Shown: piece by piece, positions 20,948-29,781 of the stretch
Layout of the letters: each line of letters starts with the position of its first letter
Position numbering within the stretch: position 1 is the stretch's first letter
NCBI GenBank assembly: GCA_030054195.1
Contig: JASGCJ010000013.1
Coordinates: forward strand, 1 to 38,756
Reading direction: 5' to 3'
Length of the DNA: 38,756 nucleotides
From: Minisyncoccota bacterium
GTDB lineage: Bacteria; Verrucomicrobiota; Verrucomicrobiia; Methylacidiphilales; Verrucolacustridaceae
The notes under the pieces: model-generated
What the model was told of the DNA's origin: nothing
Databases searched by the model: none
The model's input: the letters and a program-made list of their open reading frames with translations, nothing else
Translations under genes and position numbers: made by a program

Positions 20948-23190
20948 AGGCAAAAGAGTTTGCCCTAAAACTGGGCCTGACGGAGCAGGAGTACGGAACG
21001 ATCGAGAAGGGGCTGGGACGTGAGCCGAACGAGAATGAGTTGGGCATGTTTTCGGTGATGTGGAGCGAGCACTGTTCGTACAAGAATACTCGTAAGGAGT
21101 TGCGAAAATTCCCGACGACGGGGCCGGCGGTTCTAGTCAAGGCGGGGGAGGAAAATGCCGGAGTGGTGGATGCGGGAGATGGGTTGGCGTTGGCGTATAA
21201 AATCGAGTCGCACAATCATCCAAGTGCGGTGGAGCCGTTCCAGGGCGCAGCGACGGGAGTAGGAGGAATTTTGCGGGATATTTTCACGATGGGGGCGAGG
21301 CCTGTGGCATTTATGGATTCGTTGCGATTTGGACGACCTGAGGCGAAGGGGGAGGCTGGAAAACGGACGCGGTCGCTAATTCACGGAGTCGTGGCAGGGA
21401 TTTCGCACTATGGGAACTGTGTGGGGGTGCCCACGGTGGGTGGGGAACTGGTGTTTGATCCCGCGTATGAGGGAAATCCGCTGGTGAATGTGTTTTGTTT
21501 GGGGACGTTGCGGCACGATCAGATTCGGCGTGGGGCGGCGAAGGGAGTGGGGAATCCTGTTTTTTATGTCGGGGCGAAGACCGGGAGGGATGGATTGGCT
21601 GGGGCGGCATTTGCCTCGAGGGATCTGACGGAGGAGAGCAAGGCGGATCGGCCTGCGGTGCAGGTGGGAGATCCCTTTGTGGGGAAGTTGCTGTTTGAAG
21701 CGTGTCTGGAGTTGTATGCGAGGCCGGATCTGGTGGTGGGGGTGCAGGATATGGGCGCGGCAGGGTTGACCTGTTCGACGTGTGAGACGGCGAGTCGGGG
21801 TGGGTCGGGAATCGAAATCGAACTGGATCGGGTTCCCCAGAGAGAGAAGGGAATGACGCCGTATGAGATTCTGCTTTCTGAATCTCAGGAGCGGATGTTG
21901 ATCATCGTGCATAAGGGGAGGGAGAAGGAGCTGAAGGAGATTTTTGCGAAGTGGGGATTGGATGCGGCGGAGATCGGTTACGTCACGGAAACGGGAAAGG
22001 TGGTGGTGAAAGAGTCTGGCAAGGTGGTGGCGGAGGTGCCTGCAAGATTACTGGCGGATGATGCGCCCGTATATGAGAGGGAGGCGAAAGTTCCTGCGAA
22101 ACTGGCGGAGAGGCAGAAACTGGATTTGAAGAAAATTTTACCTGAAAAGCCGAAGGTGAAAGAGGATCTGATTAAACTGGCGTCTTCACCGGCGACGGGA
22201 TCGCGCCGATGGGTGTGGAATCAGTACGATCATATGGTGGGGTTACGCACGGTCGTTAGGCCGGGTGGCGATGCGGCGGTGTTGCGCATTGAGAAGCCGG
22301 GCGGGGGTTGGGTGCATGTGGCGATGACGTTGGATGGGAACGGGCGGTGGTGTGCGCAGGATCCGCGGGAAGGTTCGAAAGCGTTAGTGGCTGAGGCGTG
22401 CAGGAATTTGGCGTGTGCGGGGGCGGTGCCATTGGGGTTGACCGATAATTTGAATTATGGGAACCCGCATGATCCTGAAATTTTCTGGCAGTTGCGGGAA
22501 GGGGTGGAGGGGATGGCGGAGGCGTGCCGGTTTTTCGATCTGCCAGTGACGGGAGGCAATGTGAGTCTTTACAATCAGTCGCCGTCGGGGCCGATTCATC
22601 CGACACCGGTGGTGGGAGTGGTAGGGAAGGTGGAGGATGGGGTGCATCTGGTGCCTGGAGTTTTTGGAAAGGGAGGGGGAGCGATTCTCCTTCTGGGAAC
22701 ACAGGAGTCGGGCGGATTGGGGGCTTCGCTTTATCTACAGGAGATTCATGGGGTTCTTGCGGGGAAATTGGGCAAGGTGGATTTAGCAGCGGAGAAAAAA
22801 TTGCACGTGTTGATGCGGGGTGTTCTCAAGTTGGCCGGGGTGAGGGCGGTGCATGATGTGGGGGAGAGCGGGATTCTCTGGGCCTTGGCGGAGATGTGTT
22901 TCGGGGAGGAGTCGGCAGGAGCGGAGGTGACGATTGCTTGCGGCCAAGGGGAGAGGCCTGAGGAGGCACTTTTTGGAGAGGGGGCGGGTCGGATTCTTTT
23001 GGAGGTAGAGGAGGAAACGGTGACGATGATCGAGCAGTTGGCGAAAGAGGCTGGAGTGGGTTGTTATCGGCTTGGAAAAAGCAGTGGTACTGATTTGCAG
23101 ATTACCTGTGGGTCGGTTCAGGAGCGCTGGGGAGTTCGGGAGTTGCGAAAACTTTTCACCGAGTCGTTGCCACAAGCTTTGGAGGGATGA
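20944..23190 (+). CDS. purL: Phosphoribosylformylglycinamidine synthase, synthetase subunit PurL
   Basis: ATP-dependent synthetase subunit that converts FGAR to FGAM with ammonia from PurQ. At 748 residues it is the small PurL type that requires PurS and PurQ, consistent with its neighbours. It has the substrate-loop motif [21 protein letters not shown]-style region near residue 85, a Q-D-M-G-A-A-G-L-T motif around 265-275, and G-N-V-S-L-Y-N near 540. The gene is extremely G-rich on the coding strand (for example 26 G against 7 C in 21541-21600). Start overlaps the purQ stop (ATGA). Confidence 0.97.
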   Translation: MKAKEFALKLGLTEQEYGTIEKGLGREPNENELGMFSVMWSEHCSYKNTRKELRKFPTTGPAVLVKAGEENAGVVDAGDGLALAYKIESHNHPSAVEPFQGAATGVGGILRDIFTMGARPVAFMDSLRFGRPEAKGEAGKRTRSLIHGVVAGISHYGNCVGVPTVGGELVFDPAYEGNPLVNVFCLGTLRHDQIRRGAAKGVGNPVFYVGAKTGRDGLAGAAFASRDLTEESKADRPAVQVGDPFVGKLLFEACLELYARPDLVVGVQDMGAAGLTCSTCETASRGGSGIEIELDRVPQREKGMTPYEILLSESQERMLIIVHKGREKELKEIFAKWGLDAAEIGYVTETGKVVVKESGKVVAEVPARLLADDAPVYEREAKVPAKLAERQKLDLKKILPEKPKVKEDLIKLASSPATGSRRWVWNQYDHMVGLRTVVRPGGDAAVLRIEKPGGGWVHVAMTLDGNGRWCAQDPREGSKALVAEACRNLACAGAVPLGLTDNLNYGNPHDPEIFWQLREGVEGMAEACRFFDLPVTGGNVSLYNQSPSGPIHPTPVVGVVGKVEDGVHLVPGVFGKGGGAILLLGTQESGGLGASLYLQEIHGVLAGKLGKVDLAAEKKLHVLMRGVLKLAGVRAVHDVGESGILWALAEMCFGEESAGAEVTIACGQGERPEEALFGEGAGRILLEVEEETVTMIEQLAKEAGVGCYRLGKSSGTDLQITCGSVQERWGVRELRKLFTESLPQALEG

Positions 23191-23204
23191 TGAAAATCTC
23201 TCCC

Positions 23205-23233
23205 TTCTCAAAGCGGATGGATCGGAGTAATAT
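23205..23233 (+). promoter_or_regulatory. Possible internal promoter before purF
   Basis: TTCTCA (23205-23210), 17-bp spacer, TAATAT (23228-23233), then 6 nt to the TTG start at 23240. Both boxes match consensus at four of six positions. A CGGAG at 23223-23227 could instead serve as a distant Shine-Dalgarno. Confidence 0.3.
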
Positions 23234-23239
23234 ATCTCC

Positions 23240-24709
23240 TTGAAGACTCCTCATTTTCCAACTCATGAATGCGGAGTTTTTGGAGTCTACAATCATCCGA
23301 ATGCGGCTGAGCTGACTTACTATGGGCTTTATGCCCTTCAGCATCGGGGGCAGGAGAGTGCGGGGATTGTCACAGCCAAAGACGATGGAAAGGCCTTTGC
23401 GATCAAGCGTGGGATGGGTTTGGTGGGTCAGATTTTCAAGGAGAATGATTTAAAGGAGTTGGCGGGTACGCGGGCAATTGGGCATGTGCGATATTCGACA
23501 ACAGGCTCGAGCACGATCAAAAATGCACAGCCGCTGACGGTTGAGACGGGGCGTGGGCAGATTGCGATCGCTCATAATGGTAATTTGGTGAATGCGGGAA
23601 AATTGAGGGATGAGCTGGAGGCGGCGGGATCGATTTTCCAAACGACAACGGATAGTGAGATTATTTTGCATCTGATATCCCGTCCCAATCCTGCGATTGG
23701 TGGTGGGGCTTTGGCCCAAGCCCTTTCCCGGGTTCATGGTGCGTACTCCCTGGTGTTGATGGGGGAGAATGAGGTGATTGCGGCGCGGGATCCTTTCGGA
23801 TTTCGGCCACTGGTGATTGGGAAGTTGGATGAAGGGTTCATTTTTTCCAGTGAGACGTGTGCTTTGGATCTTGTGGGGGCAGAATTCGTCCGCGAGGTGG
23901 AGCCCGGGGAGATTGTGGTGGCGGATGAGTCGGGCCTGCGCTCCTTTAAGCCTCATGCGGAGACAGCCCGGGAAGCGCTATGTATTTTTGAGTTCGTTTA
24001 TTTTGCACGGCCTGACAGCCAGATTGGGGGGCGAAATATCAGTCATGCGCGTACGCGGATGGGGCGAGAGTTGGCACGGCTCCATCCTGTGGATGCGGAT
24101 ATTGTGGTGCCGGTTCCTGACTCGGGGACCTATGCGGCCTTGGGGTATTCGGAGCAGGCGGGGATTCCGTTGGATCAGGCGTTTGTCAGGAATCACTACA
24201 TTGGGAGATCGTTTCTGCAGCCGACCCAGTTGATTCGGGATTTCAATGTTCGGGTGAAGCTGAATCTGATTCGTACGGCGGTGCAGGGAAAGCGAGTGGT
24301 GGTGGTGGATGATTCGATTGTGCGGGGAACGACGGCACGGGCGAGGGTGACCAACTTGAGAGAGGCAGGGGCGAAGGAAGTGCATATCCGGGTGAGCTGT
24401 CCGCCACACCGTTTTTCGTGTCACTACGGAATCGATTTTCCGGATCCGAAGGATCTTTTGGCTAACCGGATGACGAGAGCGGAGATCACAAAATATCTGG
24501 GAGCCGATTCTCTGGGTTATCTGGATGTGGACGGGATGGTGCGTGCTTGCGGGATTCCGGCTAAGAAATTCTGTATGGCCTGTTTCACGGGGGATTATCC
24601 GGTGGCTTTTGCTCCGGAGGACAGCAACAAGGAGATTTTGGAACAGAGGAGAGAGCGATCGGTTTCCCTCGTGCCGGAAGAAGAGAGTCGGCAGAGGTTC
24701 CTGCTCTGA
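23240..24709 (+). CDS. purF: Amidophosphoribosyltransferase
   Basis: First committed step of purine synthesis: PRPP plus glutamine to phosphoribosylamine. The start must be TTG 23240: an in-frame stop lies 12 bp upstream, and the catalytic nucleophile Cys11 (H-E|C-G-V-F-G), exposed by propeptide removal, leaves no room for a later start. Glutaminase domain about 11-240; phosphoribosyltransferase domain with the PRPP loop V-V-V-V-D-D-S-I-V-R-G-T-T at 353-365. Cys248, Cys394, Cys445 and Cys448 match the four ligands of the B. subtilis-type [4Fe-4S] cluster, so this is the oxygen-sensitive iron-sulfur form. purM begins 5 nt after the stop. Confidence 0.96.
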   Translation: MKTPHFPTHECGVFGVYNHPNAAELTYYGLYALQHRGQESAGIVTAKDDGKAFAIKRGMGLVGQIFKENDLKELAGTRAIGHVRYSTTGSSTIKNAQPLTVETGRGQIAIAHNGNLVNAGKLRDELEAAGSIFQTTTDSEIILHLISRPNPAIGGGALAQALSRVHGAYSLVLMGENEVIAARDPFGFRPLVIGKLDEGFIFSSETCALDLVGAEFVREVEPGEIVVADESGLRSFKPHAETAREALCIFEFVYFARPDSQIGGRNISHARTRMGRELARLHPVDADIVVPVPDSGTYAALGYSEQAGIPLDQAFVRNHYIGRSFLQPTQLIRDFNVRVKLNLIRTAVQGKRVVVVDDSIVRGTTARARVTNLREAGAKEVHIRVSCPPHRFSCHYGIDFPDPKDLLANRMTRAEITKYLGADSLGYLDVDGMVRACGIPAKKFCMACFTGDYPVAFAPEDSNKEILEQRRERSVSLVPEEESRQRFLL

Positions 24710-24714
24710 TCGGG

Positions 24715-25734
24715 ATGGGACGAGACGCATATGCACGGGCGGGGGTAGACATCACCCTGGGCAACCAGGTGAAATCCGGAATCGGAGCTATGGTTCGCAC
24801 CACTCGGCGTCCCGGAGTGATTGGAGGGATTGGGGGTTTTGGCGGATGTTTTGACGGAAAGATACGGGGCTATCGTCATCCTGTGTTGGTGGCGAGTATT
24901 GATGGGGTGGGAACAAAGCTGAAGGTGGCGCAGGAGGTGGGGAAACATGGGACGATCGGGGAGGATTTAGTAAATCACTGTGTGAACGACATTGCGGCAT
25001 TGGGGGCAGAGCCCCTTTTCTTCTTGGATTATATCGGAACAGGAAAATTGAGTCCGAAGGTGTTTCGTCAGATTTTGAAGGGATTGGTGAGGGGTTGTCG
25101 TCGTTCGGGGTGTGCGCTGTTGGGCGGGGAGACGGCACAGATGCCTGGAATTTATCAGGGGGAAGATTACGACTTGGTGGGATCGATTGTGGGAGTGGTG
25201 GAGAAGGGGAAGGGGACGGATGGCCGGTCCATTCGGGCGGGGGATGTGATTTTAGGCTTACCCACGAACGGACTGCAGACGAACGGGTATACCTTGGCGC
25301 GGGATATTTTGTTTAAGAAAGCAAAGTTGCGGGTGAAGGGGAATCTCCCTGGGACCTCGCTGAAGTTGGAAAAGCTATTGCTAGCGGTGCATCCGAACTA
25401 TCGGCCCGCCCTTTTGAAGATTGGAAAGAGGGTGAAAATTAAGGGGGCGGCTCATATTACGGGGGGTGGGTTGATTGATAACCCGCCGCGGATTTTTCCT
25501 AAAGGGCTAGGAGCAGAAATTCAGCTTGGGAGCTGGCCCGTGCCGCCACTTTTTCGATATCTGGAGACCAAAGGGAAGTTAGGGAAGGTAGAAGCGTATC
25601 GGACCTTTAATATGGGGATCGGGATGATTGTTGTCGTGGCGAAGGGGGATGTGGCCAAGGTGAGGAAAGCGGTTCGATGTTATGAGATTGGAAGAATAGT
25701 GCGGGGAGATAGGAAGGTTCGGTTGATAGGATGA
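24715..25734 (+). CDS. purM: Phosphoribosylformylglycinamidine cyclo-ligase (AIR synthetase)
   Basis: ATP-dependent ring closure of FGAM to AIR. The 339-residue product has normal length. It opens with A-Y-A-R-A-G-V-D-I and has the motifs D-G-V-G-T-K-L-K, E-D-L-V-N-H-C-V-N-D-I-A, G-G-E-T-A-Q-M-P-G and H-I-T-G-G-G-L-I-D-N. It starts 5 nt after purF and ends overlapping purH as ATGA. Confidence 0.97.
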   Translation: MGRDAYARAGVDITLGNQVKSGIGAMVRTTRRPGVIGGIGGFGGCFDGKIRGYRHPVLVASIDGVGTKLKVAQEVGKHGTIGEDLVNHCVNDIAALGAEPLFFLDYIGTGKLSPKVFRQILKGLVRGCRRSGCALLGGETAQMPGIYQGEDYDLVGSIVGVVEKGKGTDGRSIRAGDVILGLPTNGLQTNGYTLARDILFKKAKLRVKGNLPGTSLKLEKLLLAVHPNYRPALLKIGKRVKIKGAAHITGGGLIDNPPRIFPKGLGAEIQLGSWPVPPLFRYLETKGKLGKVEAYRTFNMGIGMIVVVAKGDVAKVRKAVRCYEIGRIVRGDRKVRLIG

Positions 25735-27278
25735 GCGAGGGAATTCGCCGGGCCCTACTTTCGGTTTCGGACAAGACGGGGCTGTTGGAGTTCGCCAAAT
25801 TCTTGGCGGGAAAAGGTGTGGAACTGATTTCGACCGGGGGAACGGCTAAAGCTTTGCGGGACGCAGGGGTGAAGGTGATGGAGTTGAGCGACTACACCGG
25901 TTTTCCAGAGATGATGGATGGAAGGGTGAAGACGTTGCATCCCAAGGTGCATGGAGGACTTTTGCAGCGAAGGGATTTGGCGACACATCGTGAGCAGGCC
26001 GCACAACACAAGATTCCGACGATCGATCTGGTGGTGGTGAATCTTTATCCGTTTGAGCAAACGGTGGCGCGGCCCAACTGCACCACGGAGGAGGCGATCG
26101 AAAATATCGATATCGGTGGACCGAGTATGCTGCGGAGCGCGGCGAAGAATCATGAGGCGGTGACGGTGGTGACCGATCCGTCCGACTACGGGCTGGTGCA
26201 ACAAGAAATGGAAGCGACGGGGGATACGACTTTGGGAACACGGAGAAAACTGGCCGCGAAAGTCTTTCGGCATACGTCCCATTACGACCATCTGATCGGT
26301 GCGTATCTGACGCGGCATTCGGAAAAAGAGCAACCGGTTTTACAGGAGACGACGGGTATCGTCCGGCGCCGGGCCCAATCTTTGAGATATGGAGAGAATC
26401 CACATCAAAAAGCGGCTCTCTACGGGACTTTCCTGGAATCTTTCAAGCAGCTGCATGGGAAGGAGCTTTCCTATAACAATGTCTTGGATCTGAGTGCGGC
26501 GGCAGGGTTGATTGCCGAATTTCAAAAAACCCCGCCGACTTTGGCGATTTTGAAGCATACCAATCCGTGTGGAGTGGGATCGGGGGAAAAGCTTTTGGAG
26601 GCTTGGGAAAAGGCGTACGCGACTGATCGGCAGGCACCGTTTGGAGGAATCATTGTGGCGAATCGTCCGATTGATGCCGAAACCGCGCAAGCAATCGCGG
26701 AGATCTTTAGTGAGGTGATTCTGGCTCCTTCGTTTGAGAGTGGGGCCTTGAAGATCTTACAGGCTAAGAAGAATCTGCGACTGATCGAGAATCATGAAAC
26801 CGCGACAGGCGGGTATGATTTTCGATGCGTTCGTGGGAACGGGTTGCTGGTGCAAGAGAGTGATGGGGCAGGGGATGATGAAACATCTTGGAAAGTGGTT
26901 ACGAAAAGGAAGCCGACCGAGGTGGAAATGAAGGCGATGCGTTTTGGGTGGAAGGTGGTGCGGCATGTGAAGTCGAATGCGATTGTGTATGCGGGCCAGG
27001 ATCGGACGCTGGGGATTGGGGCGGGTCAGATGTCGCGTGTGGATTCGTCGCGGATTGCGGTTTGGAAAGCGGGGGAAGCTAAGCTTTCCTTGAAGGGAAG
27101 TGCGGTGGCGTCGGATGCTTTTTTCCCATTCCCGGATGGATTGGAGGCTGCGGCGGCGGCGGGTGCAACAGCGGCGATTCAGCCTGGCGGAAGTGTGAAG
27201 GATCCTGAGGTGATTGCGGCGGCGGATCGGCTAGGGGTAGCGATGATTTTTACAGGTCGGCGCCATTTCCGGCATTAG
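25731..27278 (+). CDS. purH: Bifunctional AICAR transformylase/IMP cyclohydrolase
   Basis: Last two steps to IMP, 515 residues. The N-terminal cyclohydrolase (about 1-195) has S-V-S-D-K-T-G-L, I-S-T-G-G-T and M-D-G-R-V-K-T-L-H-P-K-V-H-G-G. The C-terminal transformylase has L-R-Y-G-E-N-P-H-Q-K, the catalytic K-H-T-N-P-C-G-V-G and S-D-A-F-F-P-F-P-D. The stop overlaps the convergent tsaE stop by 4 bp, so the purine cluster ends here. purD, purN, purE/K and purC are not in this window. Confidence 0.97.
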   Translation: MSEGIRRALLSVSDKTGLLEFAKFLAGKGVELISTGGTAKALRDAGVKVMELSDYTGFPEMMDGRVKTLHPKVHGGLLQRRDLATHREQAAQHKIPTIDLVVVNLYPFEQTVARPNCTTEEAIENIDIGGPSMLRSAAKNHEAVTVVTDPSDYGLVQQEMEATGDTTLGTRRKLAAKVFRHTSHYDHLIGAYLTRHSEKEQPVLQETTGIVRRRAQSLRYGENPHQKAALYGTFLESFKQLHGKELSYNNVLDLSAAAGLIAEFQKTPPTLAILKHTNPCGVGSGEKLLEAWEKAYATDRQAPFGGIIVANRPIDAETAQAIAEIFSEVILAPSFESGALKILQAKKNLRLIENHETATGGYDFRCVRGNGLLVQESDGAGDDETSWKVVTKRKPTEVEMKAMRFGWKVVRHVKSNAIVYAGQDRTLGIGAGQMSRVDSSRIAVWKAGEAKLSLKGSAVASDAFFPFPDGLEAAAAAGATAAIQPGGSVKDPEVIAAADRLGVAMIFTGRRHFRH

Positions 27279-27709
27279 AGCCAAGATAGAAGTCGGGAGC
27301 CGTTGGGCTGTGGGGTGAGGGTAAGATCCAAAGTTTTTTTCGGCCATTCGCCGGGATAGCGTTCAGGCCATTCGACAGCCACGAGTCCTGGGGTGATGAG
27401 GCAATCAGGCCAACCAAGGGAGTCCCAATCGCGTGCATTTTCAAGACGGTAAAGGTCCCAGTGTTCGAGAGGAAGTTGTCCCCCAAGAAGAGGTTGGCAC
27501 AAGGTGAACGTGGGACTGGGGATATCTCCTGTGACGCCTAGCGCTTGGGCAAGACCGCGGACCCACTCGGATTTTCCAGCGCCGAGAGGGCCGTGAAGGC
27601 GAAGAATCGTGCCTGGTTGGAGACGAGAAAGGTGACGGGCGGCGTGGGCGCGGGTGGCGGCGGCATCCGCACAGATTTCATCGGGAGAAAACTTAGCGGA
27701 GGTGGTCAT
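27275..27709 (-). CDS. tsaE: tRNA threonylcarbamoyladenosine biosynthesis ATPase TsaE
   Basis: P-loop ATPase that drives the TsaB-TsaD complex in making t6A37 of tRNA. The 144-residue product has the Walker A motif G-P-L-G-A-G-K-S at 40-47, S-P-T-F-T-L, the H-W-D-L-Y-R-L-E motif, and V-A-V-E-W-P-E-R. Last of three minus-strand genes; it overlaps the thiL 3' end by 17 bp. Confidence 0.93.
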   Translation of the reverse strand: MTTSAKFSPDEICADAAATRAHAARHLSRLQPGTILRLHGPLGAGKSEWVRGLAQALGVTGDIPSPTFTLCQPLLGGQLPLEHWDLYRLENARDWDSLGWPDCLITPGLVAVEWPERYPGEWPKKTLDLTLTPQPNGSRLLSWL

Positions 27710-28586
27710 AGCCGCGGAGGGGAAGGCCGCCCGTGTGGTAGCCTTGCGTTTGGGTTAGGCAGGTGCCGATGGGACTGAGTTGGGTGGAAAAGGGCCATTG
27801 GCGAAGGAGGGCCGAGATGCGTTTTTTGGGAACGGAAAAGAGGAGCTCATAATCTTCTCCCTGTGTGAATGCGAGCCGGGGTGTGGCGCGGGGTGAGAGG
27901 GGGATTTGATTAGGGTGGATGGTGAACCCGATGCGGGAGGAGCGGGCAAGGCGGGGTAGATCGGCTCCCAGTCCATCGCTGAGATCGAGCATAGCGGAGG
28001 GGAATTTGTGGCGAACGAGCCACTGGCCTTCGGCGAGGCGTGGAGTGAAGGAGAGATGGTTATGAGGCCAAGAGCCGCCCAATTTTCCTGTCACAAAAAG
28101 GATGTCGCCCGGTTTGGCGCCTGAGCGGGAGGGGGATGTTTTTTGTGGGACGGTCCCTAGGAGAGAGATGGAGAGGAGAAGTTGCCGAGTACGGACGGTT
28201 TCCCCTCCGACGATGGGGAGATGAAACTTTTTCGCGAGACGGGAGAGACCTTGATAAGCCTGACGGATACGGCGGGCGGAACGGGGGTTGGGGCAACCTA
28301 TGGTGATGAGTGCGGCACGGGGAGTAGCGCCAGCGGCGGCAAAGTCGCTGAGACCACGAGCGAGTGCTTTTCGACCCGCGAGTGGGGCTGGGGTGGAGCG
28401 GGTGAAGTGAACGCCTTCGACCACGGCATCGGTTTTGAGGACGAGGTCGAGATTTTTAGGAAAGGAAGAGAGAACTGCACAGTCGTGACCTAGAGAGTAG
28501 CGGATTCCTGCGGAGGGTTGGCGACCTAGAGCGGCGATCCAGTGGTGGACCCAAAGATCTTCGGAGGAGAGGGGAAGTTTTTTCAT
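27693..28586 (-). CDS. thiL: Thiamine-monophosphate kinase
   Basis: Phosphorylates thiamine monophosphate to thiamine diphosphate. The product from ATG 28586 is 297 residues. Motifs include G-H-D-C-A-V-L, K-T-D-A-V-V-E-G-V-H-F, L-S-D-F-A-A-A-G-A-T-P-R, G-G-E-T-V-R and L-D-L-S-D-G-L-G-A-D; the D-F-A-A-A-G segment and the acidic residues form the metal and nucleotide site. The frame continues open upstream to 29348, but that part is only a shadow of the CPBP gene. The start overlaps the CPBP stop as ATGA, so translation is probably coupled. C-rich codon use reflects its position opposite the G-rich strand. Confidence 0.93.
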   Translation of the reverse strand: MKKLPLSSEDLWVHHWIAALGRQPSAGIRYSLGHDCAVLSSFPKNLDLVLKTDAVVEGVHFTRSTPAPLAGRKALARGLSDFAAAGATPRAALITIGCPNPRSARRIRQAYQGLSRLAKKFHLPIVGGETVRTRQLLLSISLLGTVPQKTSPSRSGAKPGDILFVTGKLGGSWPHNHLSFTPRLAEGQWLVRHKFPSAMLDLSDGLGADLPRLARSSRIGFTIHPNQIPLSPRATPRLAFTQGEDYELLFSVPKKRISALLRQWPFSTQLSPIGTCLTQTQGYHTGGLPLRGYDHLR

Positions 28587-29356
28587 GGGATGGGTGGGCG
28601 TGCGAGAAGGATGAGGATACACGTGTTCGCGTTGAAAAGAGAGTGGACGAGGATGGAGGGGATGAGGCTTTGGGTTGTGCGGAAGATTCCTGCAAGTGCG
28701 ACTCCGAAGAAGGTGAGGGGGATAAGAGTCGGGGTGTGAAGGTGGACAGCGCCGAAGGCGAGGGCGGAAAGCCACTGGGCTTGGGAGATGGGAAGCCGGT
28801 GTGCAAGCCACGGGAAGAGAGTGCCGCGAAAGAAGACCTCCTCCCATATAGGGGCGATGATCAGAGCATAGGTAAGAAAGGGGAGCAGGGTTTTCGTGTC
28901 GCGGGCTTCCAGGAATCGGGCCATCGCAGGTTGGGGTTCGAGGGGAAGGCCGAGAAGGAGAAAGAGGCCGGAGCTGAGGAGGAGAAGAAAAAGAATCGGG
29001 AGAAAAAGGGTAAGAATGGTTCGGAGTGCAAGAGTGAGGTCTTGGATGGGGGTTGGACGATGAAGTCCCCAAAAAGAGATGGGTTTTTGGCGAGATAGGG
29101 TGAGAAGAGAAAAGGCGACAACGATTGCGGTTCCTGGGAGAAGCGGCGGGTAGAAATATGCGGTCATAGAGATGACAGAAATGCCGCAGAGAAAGGGGGG
29201 CAGGGGAATCTGAAGGGTGGGTGGGTTGGCAGAGGAGGGAGGTTGGAAGAGTTGGCGTAGGCGGGATGCGCCGCCAAAGAAAAGAAAACCGAAGGCCAAT
29301 GCGAGCAGAAGACTGCCATAGAGGATGGCGGAGATCGGAGGAGACCAAGGAGTCAT
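28583..29356 (-). CDS. CPBP-family intramembrane metalloprotease-like protein
   Basis: Integral membrane protein of 257 residues with about seven or eight hydrophobic segments. Conserved CPBP (Abi) motifs are present: E-E-V-F-F-R-G at 172-178, F-G-A-V-H at 201-205, and H-S-L-F-N at 238-242, which make up the predicted active site of the Rce1-like glutamic proteases. The role in bacteria varies and the substrate is unknown. First gene of the CPBP-thiL-tsaE run. The ATG sits 6 nt after TAAACT (29368-29363), a weak -10 candidate without a clear -35. Confidence 0.85.
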   Translation of the reverse strand: MTPWSPPISAILYGSLLLALAFGFLFFGGASRLRQLFQPPSSANPPTLQIPLPPFLCGISVISMTAYFYPPLLPGTAIVVAFSLLTLSRQKPISFWGLHRPTPIQDLTLALRTILTLFLPILFLLLLSSGLFLLLGLPLEPQPAMARFLEARDTKTLLPFLTYALIIAPIWEEVFFRGTLFPWLAHRLPISQAQWLSALAFGAVHLHTPTLIPLTFFGVALAGIFRTTQSLIPSILVHSLFNANTCILILLARPPIP

Positions 29357-29424
29357 TTGAGGAGTTTAGAGGGTTGGGGGGTGGAGGGGTAAAGATTCAA
29401 TCCCAAAGGCTGTGGAATGGTGGA

Positions 29425-29453
29425 TTGAGGCGGGGAAGAGATCTGGGCATAAT
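29425..29453 (+). promoter_or_regulatory. Candidate promoter of the DUF202 gene
   Basis: TTGAGG (29425-29430), 17-bp spacer, CATAAT (29448-29453). ATG 29462 is 8 nt after the -10 box, predicting a transcript that begins within about 2 nt of the start codon. Confidence 0.5.
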
Positions 29454-29461
29454 TCATTTAA

Positions 29462-29770
29462 ATGGAAAAGTTGCGCCCTTATCAACGTTTTCATCGAACC
29501 CAATTGATCCTGCGGGATGAATTGGCTGTGGATCGGACGATTTTAGCCAACGAGCGGACGTTGCTGTCTTATGTTCGGCTCTCCATTACCCTCATTATTG
29601 CGGGAATTTCGATTGTCCACTTTGCGATGGAGAAGTGGTTTGAAACTGTGGGCTTTCTTTGTGTTCCCATTGGAATCGGGGCTGGAATTTACGGGTGGAT
29701 TCGGTACCAAAAGATGGCTGAAGAGATCATGGAGTTGAGAAAACCCGAGTCCCGGAAAACGAAGAGGTAG
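29462..29770 (+). CDS. DUF202 (YidH-like) small membrane protein
   Basis: The 102-residue product has the DUF202 signature L-A-N-E-R-T-L-L-S-Y-V-R at 28-39 and two membrane segments (about 40-56 and 62-81), followed by a basic tail. Function is unknown. It precedes the adenylate cyclase gene by 11 bp and is probably in the same transcript. Confidence 0.85.
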   Translation: MEKLRPYQRFHRTQLILRDELAVDRTILANERTLLSYVRLSITLIIAGISIVHFAMEKWFETVGFLCVPIGIGAGIYGWIRYQKMAEEIMELRKPESRKTKR

Positions 29771-29781
29771 ATTCAGTCCTA

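Noticed and set aside
23978-24736. 252-codon ORF antisense to purF
   Set aside because: His, Arg and Pro-rich shadow frame of purF with no family resemblance.
28587-29348. Upstream extension of thiL (551 residues)
   Set aside because: The extra part is Pro/Ser/His-rich low-complexity translation out of frame with the CPBP gene; ThiL homology starts at ATG 28586, which overlaps the CPBP stop.
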